64,000 nt of DNA from Lentibacillus populi (GTDB taxonomy: Bacteria; Bacillota; Bacilli; Bacillales; Amphibacillaceae): contig BMJD01000013.1 in assembly GCA_014642895.1 (NCBI GenBank), positions 1 to 64,000 on the forward strand, in the 5' to 3' direction. Position 1 is the stretch's first letter; each line of letters opens with the position of its first letter. The notes below the pieces were generated by a model. It was not told the origin of the DNA, did no database searches, and saw nothing but the letters and a program-made list of their open reading frames with translations. Below are positions 35,396 through 44,192 of this stretch, piece by piece. A program made the translations under genes and the position numbers.

Positions 35396-35496
35396 CTACA
35401 TTTTCACTAAATAAGTAGCGAATTAATAGTCTAAATAGTCAACATGTTAAGTCGTTAGTTCAAACATAAAAGCCATATCTATCAAGTAGTAAAAAT

Positions 35497-35538
35497 AAAA
35501 ATCACTATGCTCTAATAAAATTTGAGCATAGTGATTTC
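35497..35538 (-). terminator. Terminator at the 3-prime end of the decayed racemase
   Basis: AAATCACTATGCTC and GAGCATAGTGATTT form a perfect 14-bp stem. On the minus strand it is followed by TTTATTTTT. It follows the truncated racemase reading frame and also lies behind the convergent permease gene. Confidence 0.75.
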
Positions 35539-35539
35539 C

Positions 35540-36175
35540 AAAAGTTTCCCCTTTGATTAATTCTCCCCGCGCATATAACGTTGCTACCCTTGCACTTGCC
35601 CCTGTACCACATGGCGAACGGTCAATTTGTCGATCGGCAAATATTGTTACATTTTTCAAATCCGCTTTTTCTACTGATGGTTCATCCGAAAAAATGACCC
35701 CATATATATCTTTAAATCATTTTGCAGTGAGTGCTTTACGTCCAGATTTTCTTCAATATAATATTTAATTTTCATACCCCAGTCCTGTAACTCTGGCAAA
35801 CTTTCATTATTCACGTGTAAATTTATTTTGACACTGTCAAGAATTGCTCCTTCAAGGGCAATGTCTGCTGTAGACGAATGATCAGCAATTTTCACCGGAA
35901 ATTCTTTTTTGTAAACAAACGATCGACTTTTTCAAACCAAACTGACCTTCAGGCATAAGCGTTTACTTCTCCTGCCGGACTATCAATGACAAATTTTCGC
36001 TCACCTTGTACTTCATATTTGCCAGTTTCCACAATATGATCTAAATGTTTAATGCAATCCGCTCTTCGCTCCGGTTGCGTGGCCCTCTTAATTTCCGGAA
36101 AACCACCCGTTATGATTCTTAGTGGTTCTCCTGCCACGTGTAAATCTCCGTTGACAGCAATCGATTGAAATGCAT
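35540..36175 (-). pseudogene. Proline racemase/hydroxyproline epimerase family, decayed
   Basis: Starts at an ATG behind a good ribosome site (GGGAGGTGG) with MHFNRL. After a frameshift it reads [18 protein letters not shown] and CIKHLDHI, then skips straight to [20 protein letters not shown]. The missing ~50 residues contained the MCGH catalytic cysteine. A stop and further frameshifts follow. The [11 protein letters not shown] motif with the second cysteine survives, then the C terminus is cut off. It was a third racemase-family gene of the region and is now dead. Confidence 0.85.
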
Positions 36176-36250
36176 AAATCCACCTCCCTATTTTTTATAT
36201 TATCTTATTGTAACTCTTATGCTACATTAGATTTTTTTGACCGCCATTTC

Positions 36251-36265
36251 TGGTACAAATCTTGC
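36251..36265 (+). promoter_or_regulatory. Probable sigma-54 promoter of the second prolidase
   Basis: TGGTACAAATCTTGC followed by AT keeps the invariant GG and GC at the right spacing, with TGGTAC instead of TGGCAC. It ends 39 bases before the start codon, the same distance as at the hydroxyproline operons. Confidence 0.6.
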
Positions 36266-36304
36266 ATGAAATGATAAGGTAGAATAAGAAATGGAGGTTA
36301 TACG

Positions 36305-37411
36305 ATGACTATCGACTACAAAAGTAGATTAAAAACACTGCAAGAGCGTTTAGAAGAAAAAAATATAGAGGTGGCGATGATTACTGCGCCGGCAAATGTA
36401 TTCTATTATACTGGTTTTAATTCCGATCCTCATGAACGGTTTATGTCGTTAGTTCTGGATAACCGAACGCAAAAATTCACCCTTTTCGTTCCAGCGTTGG
36501 ATAAGGAAATGGCTGAACAGGCGTCGATCGTGAAAAACATTGTCCCGATTTCCGATGAAGAAGATCCATATACCAAACTCAAACATGAGCTAGGCGATGA
36601 AATAAACCGTTTCGGGGTGGAAATGAAATCGGTAAGCATGTTCCAGCATCGACATTTGTCGTCGGCGTTTCCTCAAGCAGTTTATGAAGACATCCAGTCA
36701 TTTATCAACGAACAACGACTCAAAAAGTCAAGAGACGAACTGATATATGTACAAAAAGCTGTAGATATTATTGAAGAAGTACTTGCCGAGGGAATTAAAA
36801 AGGTGAAGCCAGGTATGACAGAATTGGAATTTACAGCCGAATTGGAATATCTCATGACAAAACATGGTGCAGAAGGTCCATCGTTTTCAACAATTGTGTT
36901 ATCCGGCGAAAAAGCTGCATTACCACACGGAACGCCGGGTGATCGCGTTTTCCAAAGCGGTGACTTCTTATTAATTGATATGGGTGTCTCGATAAAAGAA
37001 GGTTACTGTTCTGATATTACGAGAACTTTTATTATTGGCGAAGCAACGGACAAGCAGAAAGAAATCTATGACATTGTCTTGGAATCCAATCAAGCTGGAA
37101 TAAATTCCGTACAAGGGGGAGTACCGCTTAAAACATTTGATATCACAGCTAGAAACGTTATTCATGAAAAAGGGTACGGTGATTATTTTAACAACCGTGT
37201 TGGGCATGGACTTGGTGTCGAAGTTCATGAAGAACCATCTGTCCATGAAAACAATGAACAGATTGCTGAAGCTGGATTGTTGTTTACGATCGAACCAGGG
37301 ATTTACATACCTAATTATGGTGGGGTACGGATCGAGGATGAAGTCTATATTAACGAAAATGGTGAAGCGGAAGTGCTGACTTCATTTCCTAAGGAGCTGC
37401 AAATTTTATAA
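36305..37411 (+). CDS. Xaa-Pro dipeptidase/aminopeptidase (M24 family)
   Basis: A 368-residue M24 peptidase with the creatinase-like N-terminal domain and a complete set of dinuclear-metal ligands (LLIDMGVS, YCSDITRT, GHGLGVEVHE, TIEPGIY, GVRIEDEV). It releases the residue before proline or cleaves Xaa-Pro dipeptides. GGAGGT precedes the ATG. The sigma-54-like promoter indicates induction together with hydroxyproline use, making this the copy most likely devoted to collagen-type peptides. It is monocistronic. Confidence 0.88.
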   Translation: MTIDYKSRLKTLQERLEEKNIEVAMITAPANVFYYTGFNSDPHERFMSLVLDNRTQKFTLFVPALDKEMAEQASIVKNIVPISDEEDPYTKLKHELGDEINRFGVEMKSVSMFQHRHLSSAFPQAVYEDIQSFINEQRLKKSRDELIYVQKAVDIIEEVLAEGIKKVKPGMTELEFTAELEYLMTKHGAEGPSFSTIVLSGEKAALPHGTPGDRVFQSGDFLLIDMGVSIKEGYCSDITRTFIIGEATDKQKEIYDIVLESNQAGINSVQGGVPLKTFDITARNVIHEKGYGDYFNNRVGHGLGVEVHEEPSVHENNEQIAEAGLLFTIEPGIYIPNYGGVRIEDEVYINENGEAEVLTSFPKELQIL

Positions 37412-37429
37412 GACTTACAAAACGTTCAA

Positions 37430-37480
37430 TCAAAAAAGGAGACTCGATCTGAACCTTGTACCTGCAGAGCGAATCTCCTT
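37430..37480 (-). terminator. Terminator of hyu cluster B
   Basis: On the minus strand AAGGAGATTCGCTCTG pairs imperfectly with CAGATCGAGTCTCCTT, followed by TTTTGATT. It lies past the permease stop codon and in the tail of the convergent prolidase gene. Confidence 0.75.
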
Positions 37481-37544
37481 ATCCAAAAATCACCCGTGCA
37501 ATGACTTTCACGCGGATGGCTTGATTTAATATTCAACTAAAAAT

Positions 37545-38888
37545 CTACTTCGCTTCCACTCCCAAATCTACCGGCAAATCGCCTGACATACCTTCCGTAA
37601 AATGATCCGGTGCTACTTTCGCTTTTATTTTCATAGCAACATAATACACGATACCAGAAGCAATCAAGGATTGAACAGCTGGCAGTCCAAACGTCGTGAC
37701 ATATTGCGTAACATATCCTAATACCGTACCAACGACTAAACCAATCGTCGCCATCCAATTCCAGCCACCGTTATCCTTCCAAGTACGTTTTCGAATGAGG
37801 AAGAAATCTACCATCATGACACCGGCAATTGCTGGATAAACTAGTGCTGTTAAGTATAAGAAGTCCATAAAGTAGTCAAGGATCCCTGCCAACGCCACGA
37901 CAATCGCGATGATCGTCCCACCGAAAGTAAGGAGTGCTCGTCCTTTATTCGAATTGACATTGAGCATATTGGCAAGGGCTAAACCCATACTGTAATTGTT
38001 TACGAGTTGACTGGTCCATGTCGCAAACCATAAAATCAAAAATCCCCAAACCGGGAAGCCTAAGTTCATCATGACATTTACGATATCGGCGTCACCAACA
38101 CCAACCGACATGACAGCACCAACGATGAACAACGGAAAACCGACTAGGACAATACCTGTTGGAATTAAGATATTATCTTTAATTGTGGGCTTTGCATAGC
38201 GGGTGTAGTCAGAAGCAATAACCCATTGTGACACGTTAGCACCAATAATTAGACTAATTGCCGCCAAAATTCCCATAGTTGGTTCGGGATCCCAGTTAGT
38301 AATGGTTTCCCATCCAGTATTTTTTAACGCATAATAAATACCACCAGCGATTAATAATAGACCTGCCGGAACTGCAATATAATCGGTCCATTTCATCGAA
38401 CTATAACCGATGATTGACGGGATCGCAAAAAGTAATCCTGCTATTACGGTAATTAATGCCCATAGTCCCCATTGGGTAGTATAATCGACACCGAACATGG
38501 CAGATATAGCATTGCCGGCAACCGATGTCTGTACCGCCCACCAACCAAGCGAGACAACGAAAATCGTTAAACCAACAATAAATCGCGCCTGTGCTGACCC
38601 GAAACTAGTGCGCGCAATAACAGATGAAGAACGGCCTGTTTTCGCACCAATATACCCTTGGAGGGCGTTTCCACTCCATTGGATCACGAACAGCGCAATA
38701 ATGAGGAAAAGGAGAATCTCACTTAAACCAAAGCTTCCGGCAAGTGTTGCTCCTACCATTAATACGGGAATGGTAAACTCTAGCCCACCAAAAATCATTG
38801 CTGGAGTCAACCAGTGTTGGCGCTGGTCGATTGGAACAGCCTGAAGTGCTTCATCTTTTTCCATGCTTTTGACATTTTTCTCGTTCAT
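37545..38888 (-). CDS. NCS1-type permease, cluster B
   Basis: A 447-residue, 12-segment NCS1 carrier beginning AVPIDQRQHWLTPAMIFGGLEF, with QGYIGAKTGRSSSVIARTSFGS and SDYTRYAKP at the same places as its cluster A paralogue. It probably imports a hydantoin-like or cyclic amide substrate for the HyuAB enzyme encoded upstream. It is last in the leftward operon, after a 163-bp gap that holds a hairpin, so its expression may be partly uncoupled. A terminator follows. Confidence 0.87.
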   Translation of the reverse strand: MNEKNVKSMEKDEALQAVPIDQRQHWLTPAMIFGGLEFTIPVLMVGATLAGSFGLSEILLFLIIALFVIQWSGNALQGYIGAKTGRSSSVIARTSFGSAQARFIVGLTIFVVSLGWWAVQTSVAGNAISAMFGVDYTTQWGLWALITVIAGLLFAIPSIIGYSSMKWTDYIAVPAGLLLIAGGIYYALKNTGWETITNWDPEPTMGILAAISLIIGANVSQWVIASDYTRYAKPTIKDNILIPTGIVLVGFPLFIVGAVMSVGVGDADIVNVMMNLGFPVWGFLILWFATWTSQLVNNYSMGLALANMLNVNSNKGRALLTFGGTIIAIVVALAGILDYFMDFLYLTALVYPAIAGVMMVDFFLIRKRTWKDNGGWNWMATIGLVVGTVLGYVTQYVTTFGLPAVQSLIASGIVYYVAMKIKAKVAPDHFTEGMSGDLPVDLGVEAK

Positions 38889-39014
38889 CTATTTACACCT
38901 TCCTTTATCATGTAAGATTGCTTTTTCATCCTTGGTGAGTATTGTTAAGAGGAGCAAATGAGTCCTAATTTTCCACAGAGGTAAAAGATTCAGAAATATT
39001 TCAGGAAAATAGTA

Positions 39015-39038
39015 GTAGAAAAGCCACAACTCTTCTAC
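39015..39038 (-). terminator. Hairpin between cupin and permease genes
   Basis: On the minus strand GTAGAAGAG and CTTTTCTAC form a 9-bp stem (one G-U pair) with a 6-base loop, followed by only a short T-rich stretch. It may be a leaky terminator or RNA-processing site within operon B. Confidence 0.4.
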
Positions 39039-39051
39039 CACTTAATTTCCA

Positions 39052-39369
39052 TTATTTTTCCTTTACAAGTGCCCAGACAATTTGACATGGTTCATCACCT
39101 GCATTAACAGCCCAATGCTCTTCACCGGCAGGGATAAGCGTAGCATTAGATGCCCAAGCTTTATAGGGTTTGCCGCCACTCTCCCCTTCAACTCTTCCTT
39201 TCACTATAACGGAGTATTCGTTTTCTTCGTGTTTCGATAGACCTTCCTTTGGTACACGTTCACCCGGCGGAATAGTAACCGTACCAAACTGAACGTCTAC
39301 ATGTTTGTTCTTTTCCCGAAACAACGTTAACAATCCATTTTCATCAAAACCTTGTTCCTTAATTTCCAT
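39052..39369 (-). CDS. Small cupin protein
   Basis: A 105-residue single cupin barrel. The first motif region reads IPPGERVPKEGLSKHEENEYSVIVKG and the second PAGEEHWAVNAGDEPCQIVW, with histidine and glutamate metal-ligand candidates. The function is unknown. In an operon between hyuB and the permease it could be an isomerase, a hydrolase helper or a sensor. It has no counterpart in cluster A, where a DUF3830 gene occupied the same position. Confidence 0.75.
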   Translation of the reverse strand: MEIKEQGFDENGLLTLFREKNKHVDVQFGTVTIPPGERVPKEGLSKHEENEYSVIVKGRVEGESGGKPYKAWASNATLIPAGEEHWAVNAGDEPCQIVWALVKEK

Positions 39370-39393
39370 GTCATATCCCCCTGCACGTTTACT

Positions 39394-41127
39394 TTATTTT
39401 CTAGTGTCTAACTCGTGATATTCGAATGTTTCTGGATCAACGGCAACACCAAATAATGTCTTTGCTTCGTCTACCGTGTAATATTCATTTTTGACGTCTT
39501 TTGCAACCTGGTCTGCTGGACGTTTAAGTGGATCGCCATATCCGCCACCTGTTGCAGTCATCAATTTTAGGACATCATCTTTATGTAGTTGGTAACGCGG
39601 GTAAACACCATAAGGACCATCAACTTCTCCATCTGCTTTTTCGATATAAAATTCATTGACAGATCCTTCAAGTCCACCACCAGTTCCCCATAGGCGATAT
39701 TGGTTACGGCCATAGGTGATCGTCGCCTCTTGACCATCTGTCATCGCGCGATACGACCTAATGACACCCTTACCACCGATATATTCACCAGCACCTGTAC
39801 CATCAATCCGCAAACTATATTCATCAAGCATGACACCATATCGAGTTTCTGCTACCTCTACTGGAACATTGTACGTTTCGCCGTCTAAGACACAGAATTG
39901 TCCACTTGCTCCGTCCTGGCCATCGGCTCCGCCCCAGCCACCGACAGAAGGCTCAACGATTAGGAATGGTTCGTTCGTATCTTGATGTGATCCGGATAGG
40001 GTAACCGAACAAACAGATAACAAGTGAGCTGCTGCAAGTCTATGTGGAATATGTGGCGCTAACGCTTTCCAGATTAAATCCGTGCACCCGAGCATCGTTT
40101 CAAAATAGTTCGATGTTGGTGCAGGTCGTTCCGCCGACATGATTGATCGATCATCAACAATGATTTTCAGTGGTCTAAATACACCATCATTTACATTTTG
40201 GTCCGGGTTCGTGATTGCCAAGAATATCGTTCGCACGGCAGACGCAAGGCCGGTAAACGAACAATTGACCGGGCCAGGAACTTGTTGGCTACTGCCCCTG
40301 AAGTCACAAACAAATTCGTCATCGGTAATCGTTACTTCTACTTTGATCGGGAACGGGCCATTGCCGATTCCGTCGGTTTCCACGAACCCGTTAGCTGAAA
40401 ATGTGCCCTTTGGCAACTTTTTCAGTTCCTGCCTAGAAATTGTTTCACCATGATTCAATTGATTATCGATAGCTGTAAGAATGACGTCTTTTCCGTACTT
40501 ATCACAAATTTCCTTAACGCGTCGTTCCCCTGTTTTAAGCGCTGCAACCTGTGCCCACATATCACCAAGCGACAAGTCAGGGAAACGGACATTTGCCTGG
40601 ATAATTTCAACGAGTCCTTCGTTCAACTTCCCACCGTCAAAGAGTTTGACGGAAGGGAACTGCAATCCCTCCTGGAAAATATCCCGTGAATCATTCGTAA
40701 ATGAACCTGGGTCCTTTCCACCTACCTCGGTCCAGTGCGCTTTATTGGCGGAGAAGGCGATCAGTTCACCGTCGTAAAATATCGGCATAACTAAACCAAC
40801 GTCCGACAAGTGCGATCCCCCGCCACCGTATGGATCATTGATAACAATAATATCGCCAGGTTTGAGCTTGTCGTTTTCACCGTACTTGTTTAATGTTTGT
40901 TTAACCATATAGGAAAGCATTCCGATAAATCCTGTTACACCATTACCTTGCGTTAATAATTGACCCTTTGCATCGGTTAGTCCACTTGCATAGTCCAATA
41001 CTTCATAAATAATCGGACTCATTGATGTTTTTGCTAGTGCAATAAACATCTCATCGCCAGCGGCAAGTAACGAGTCTTTGACAATTTCCAGTGTAAATGG
41101 ATCAATTTTTGTTTCATTCATCAACAT
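39394..41127 (-). CDS. hyuB: Hydantoinase/oxoprolinase subunit B (cluster B)
   Basis: A 577-residue HyuB subunit, with NDPYGGGGSHLSDVGLVMP, HWTEVGGKDPGS, ALKTGERRVKE and the glycine-rich TATGGGYGDPLKRP near the C terminus. The ATG directly follows the hyuA stop codon (TAAATG); a second ATG six bases on is an alternative start. It pairs with the cluster B HyuA to open a cyclic amide with ATP. The substrate is undetermined. Confidence 0.87.
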   Translation of the reverse strand: MLMNETKIDPFTLEIVKDSLLAAGDEMFIALAKTSMSPIIYEVLDYASGLTDAKGQLLTQGNGVTGFIGMLSYMVKQTLNKYGENDKLKPGDIIVINDPYGGGGSHLSDVGLVMPIFYDGELIAFSANKAHWTEVGGKDPGSFTNDSRDIFQEGLQFPSVKLFDGGKLNEGLVEIIQANVRFPDLSLGDMWAQVAALKTGERRVKEICDKYGKDVILTAIDNQLNHGETISRQELKKLPKGTFSANGFVETDGIGNGPFPIKVEVTITDDEFVCDFRGSSQQVPGPVNCSFTGLASAVRTIFLAITNPDQNVNDGVFRPLKIIVDDRSIMSAERPAPTSNYFETMLGCTDLIWKALAPHIPHRLAAAHLLSVCSVTLSGSHQDTNEPFLIVEPSVGGWGGADGQDGASGQFCVLDGETYNVPVEVAETRYGVMLDEYSLRIDGTGAGEYIGGKGVIRSYRAMTDGQEATITYGRNQYRLWGTGGGLEGSVNEFYIEKADGEVDGPYGVYPRYQLHKDDVLKLMTATGGGYGDPLKRPADQVAKDVKNEYYTVDEAKTLFGVAVDPETFEYHELDTRK

Positions 41128-43173
41128 TTATCTCGCCCCCGTTTCGATGATTAAGTTTCCATAATCATCCACTTTTAATGATTGTCCTTCGTAAATAACG
41201 GTAACCGCTGCTTTTTCCTCGATAATTGCCGGCCCTTGAATTTCTTCGTTAACAGGTAACAGCTCGCGTTGATAGACATCTGTTGCTACCCAGCCATTTG
41301 GATTTTCAAAATAAACGTCTCTTGTTTCGATTTTTGCATCGTCTAGTGTTGTGTTTCGCTCGATTTTCTGAACGATGGGCTTTTGTACTTTTCCAAACGC
41401 GGTAACGTGCAAGTTAACGATTTCGGTTCCCGTATCGTCAAGTCTAAATGTATAGTTTTGTTCATGCAGCTGATGGAATTTTTCAACAATGTTTTGCAAT
41501 TGTTCATCTGTCCACTCACCCGCCGGAACAGGTACTTTCACCGTATGTTCTTGACCAAGGTAACGCATATCGGCAAAACGATTGAATACAACGTCTTCTT
41601 GCTTGATACCTTCATTGTCAAATTGCTGGTATGCTTCACTTTCAATCTCGTTCCATTGCGTCGTCATTTCATTTAGGTCTAAATTCTCCAATCGCTTGAT
41701 ATATGTTTTGATATAATCATGTCGCAAATCACTCATCAGCATCCCCCATGCCGAAAATACAGGTGAAGCGATTGGGATGACAACTTTTCCGACACCTAGT
41801 TCCTTCGCAAGTGCTGGAGCGTGCATCGAACCACCGCCACCGAACGCTACTAACGTGAAGTCTTGCGGATTATGTCCTTTACGGATGGATATTAATTTTA
41901 ACGCATTCAACATGTTCGAGTTAGCGATGCGAATAATACCGAGTGCTGCTTCTTCAGCCGTCATGTTAAAGTGATTAGCGATTTTTCCTTGGATAGTATC
42001 TCGAACCAAATCTAGATCGACATCGTAGTCGAAGTTCTTGGCTGATAGGCGACCTGTTAGTAGATTCGCATCAGTTGTCGTTGGCTCAGTTCCCCCTTGT
42101 CCATACGATACCGGACCAGGGACAGCTCCAGCTGACTGTGGTCCTACTTTTAGTGAACCAGCATCGTCCAGCCATGCAATCGATCCACCGCCATTACCAA
42201 TTTCGACAATATCAACGACTGGTGCTTTAATTGGATACCCTGCATTACGGTCAGTTCGTTCAATATAATAGTCTGTGGAAACCTTGACCTCGCCTTTTTC
42301 AATTAACGAGCATTTGGCCGTAGTACCACCGATATCAAATGCGATGATATTTTCTTCGCCGATCAATTCTCCAAGTACAGCAGCACCATAAATTCCCGCA
42401 ACTGGACCTGATTCAACCATGTTAATCGGAACTTTCTTAGCTTCTTCAAATGTTGTAGTACCACCATTTGATTGCATAATATAGTTTTGGCTGCTTGTAT
42501 TAAAATCGGTCAACTTCGTGTGTAATTTGTTTACATATGTAGCCGCTGCTGGCTGTACATACGCGTTCAACGCTACTGTATTTGTTCGTTCGTATTCACG
42601 CCATTCTTTTGTTACATCATGAGATGCAGAAACGGCAACCTCTGGCCATAGTTCCTTGATCAGCTTTACCGTCTCCTTTTCATGTTCCGGATTTACGTAC
42701 GAATGCAAGTAAGCAACAGCAATTGCTTCGACATTTTCATTCTTAAAATATTCGACGATCTCTTTTACTTGTTCTGTATTTAACGGTGATAGTACTTCAC
42801 CTTTATAATTAAGTCGTTCATCTACTTCTTTTCGTAAATAACGCTCAATAAATGGTTCCGGCTTTTGGTAGCGAATATTAAACAAATCTGGACGGTTACC
42901 ACGCGCAATTTCTAGTACATCACGAAAACCTTTTGTTGTAATCAATCCTGTTTTGGCACCTTTTCGTTCGGTAAGTGCGTTGATAATCACGGTTGTACCA
43001 TGAATAAACGTCGAGATTGATTCTTTGTTAATTTCACTCTTGTCCAATACATCCATAACGCCTTGCTCAAAATTCGGCGGGGTCGTATGGCTCTTGGCAA
43101 CTTCAACTTGCCCACTATCATCAACATATACCAAATCTGTAAATGTTCCTCCAATATCTGTTGCAACTCTCAT
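41128..43173 (-). CDS. hyuA: Hydantoinase/oxoprolinase subunit A (cluster B)
   Basis: A 681-residue HyuA subunit with DIGGTFTDLVYVD, HGTTVIINALTERKGAKTG, FDIGGTTAKCSLI, EIGNGGGSIAWLD and GPQSAGAVPGPVSYG. It is the ATP-binding partner of the following hyuB. Cluster B is read leftward from an XRE-cupin regulator gene 42 bases upstream, unlike cluster A, which has a sigma-54 promoter. The two copies are therefore probably induced by different signals. Confidence 0.88.
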   Translation of the reverse strand: MRVATDIGGTFTDLVYVDDSGQVEVAKSHTTPPNFEQGVMDVLDKSEINKESISTFIHGTTVIINALTERKGAKTGLITTKGFRDVLEIARGNRPDLFNIRYQKPEPFIERYLRKEVDERLNYKGEVLSPLNTEQVKEIVEYFKNENVEAIAVAYLHSYVNPEHEKETVKLIKELWPEVAVSASHDVTKEWREYERTNTVALNAYVQPAAATYVNKLHTKLTDFNTSSQNYIMQSNGGTTTFEEAKKVPINMVESGPVAGIYGAAVLGELIGEENIIAFDIGGTTAKCSLIEKGEVKVSTDYYIERTDRNAGYPIKAPVVDIVEIGNGGGSIAWLDDAGSLKVGPQSAGAVPGPVSYGQGGTEPTTTDANLLTGRLSAKNFDYDVDLDLVRDTIQGKIANHFNMTAEEAALGIIRIANSNMLNALKLISIRKGHNPQDFTLVAFGGGGSMHAPALAKELGVGKVVIPIASPVFSAWGMLMSDLRHDYIKTYIKRLENLDLNEMTTQWNEIESEAYQQFDNEGIKQEDVVFNRFADMRYLGQEHTVKVPVPAGEWTDEQLQNIVEKFHQLHEQNYTFRLDDTGTEIVNLHVTAFGKVQKPIVQKIERNTTLDDAKIETRDVYFENPNGWVATDVYQRELLPVNEEIQGPAIIEEKAAVTVIYEGQSLKVDDYGNLIIETGAR

Positions 43174-43215
43174 CTTTATTCCACCCTTCCCTAGGTATTT
43201 AAATCAAACAAATTT

Positions 43216-43758
43216 CTAGAATATAACTGGTGTCAACACGCTTATTAAAACAGATTCTTCATTAGTAGGATTTTTCCACTCGTGCACTTTTTCAGAAGGA
43301 AAATGAATCGAATCACCTACATTTAAAACGTATTCTTTCTCTTCAATCTTGAAAATTACAATCCCTTTCAATACATAATAAAACTCTTCACCTGGATGGC
43401 TATACTTTTCCGTAAATTGTTTATTTGGTGGAATGGTTACCATCATTGGCTCTATTTTTCGTTCGGGAAACTTTCCGGCTAGCCTTACATGCGTTACATC
43501 CGAACCTTCTAATTTAAATCGTTTTTGTTCCTCTTTATGTAATGCATAATTATGATTTTCTATCTCCTCAAAAAAATAGGTAATATTCATATTAAATGCA
43601 TCCGATATTTTTTTTAAAGAAGTGATAGCTAACGATGATGATCCTCGCTCTATTTGTGATAGAAAACTAACGGAAAGTCCTGTTTGCTCGCTAAGATCTT
43701 TTAAAGTCATTTCATTTTCTAATCTCAAATTCTTGATTTTCCTATGAATATTTTCCAT
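43216..43758 (-). CDS. XRE-cupin transcriptional regulator
   Basis: A 180-residue regulator: an N-terminal XRE helix-turn-helix (MTLKDLSEQTGLSVSFLSQIERGSS region, ~18-45) and a C-terminal cupin effector domain (~105-178; HPGEEFYYVLKG, FPSEKVHEWKNP). This is the PuuR-like layout known to control amine and amino acid catabolism. It is first in the leftward hyu cluster B and probably senses its substrate. The operator should lie in the AT-rich stretch just upstream (43759-43870). Confidence 0.85.
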   Translation of the reverse strand: MENIHRKIKNLRLENEMTLKDLSEQTGLSVSFLSQIERGSSSLAITSLKKISDAFNMNITYFFEEIENHNYALHKEEQKRFKLEGSDVTHVRLAGKFPERKIEPMMVTIPPNKQFTEKYSHPGEEFYYVLKGIVIFKIEEKEYVLNVGDSIHFPSEKVHEWKNPTNEESVLISVLTPVIF

Positions 43759-44016
43759 TTCTTCTACTATCCTTTTTTCATATGTTTTTTACAGTGAAAC
43801 CGGAATATTTCCGCCACCACTTTATTTTTTATTATATTACCATAAATTTTATATAATTAAAAGAAAAATATATCTAGTTTTAAATTTCAAAAGCAACTAA
43901 ATTGCAACTAAATAAACCAATTATTTAAAACTCTAAATCAAGATTGCAACGATTTCACATAATACGGTAAGTCAACAATTGATAATTAGATCGAGGCTAG
44001 AATTTCTGGATAAATG

Positions 44017-44145
44017 TCAGCTGTCTTCGATAAATAACCCACAGAAATAGAAAAGCTGAAGCAGGTACATGAGGCTGAGAAGGAAGAACTCATTAATGAA
44101 ATTGGATAGCTTACTGTGGACATGAACTGGCTCAGTATTGGATAA
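44017..44145 (+). pseudogene. IS3-type transposase OrfA remnant
   Basis: One frame reads SAVFDK, stop, PTEIEKLKQVHEAEKEELIN, EIG, stop, LTVDMNWL. This is the coiled-coil end of IS3-family OrfA proteins, with CAG codons turned into TAG/TAA stops. No ends or OrfB remain. It is the only recognisable thing in the 434-bp gap between the regulator and aprX. Confidence 0.55.
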
Positions 44146-44185
44146 TTACACCAAGCCAACAACTAACATGTTGGCTTGGTGTAAT
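44145..44185 (-). terminator. Terminator of aprX
   Basis: ATTACACCAAGCCAACA and TGTTGGCTTGGTGTAAT form a perfect 17-bp stem with a 7-base loop, eight bases beyond the aprX stop. The flanks are AT-rich on both strands. Confidence 0.75.
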
Positions 44186-44192
44186 TCAATTA

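Noticed and set aside
35447-35659. 70-residue racemase-like protein
   Set aside because: It is the 3-prime piece of a broken racemase gene and its last residues are just the terminator hairpin read as codons.
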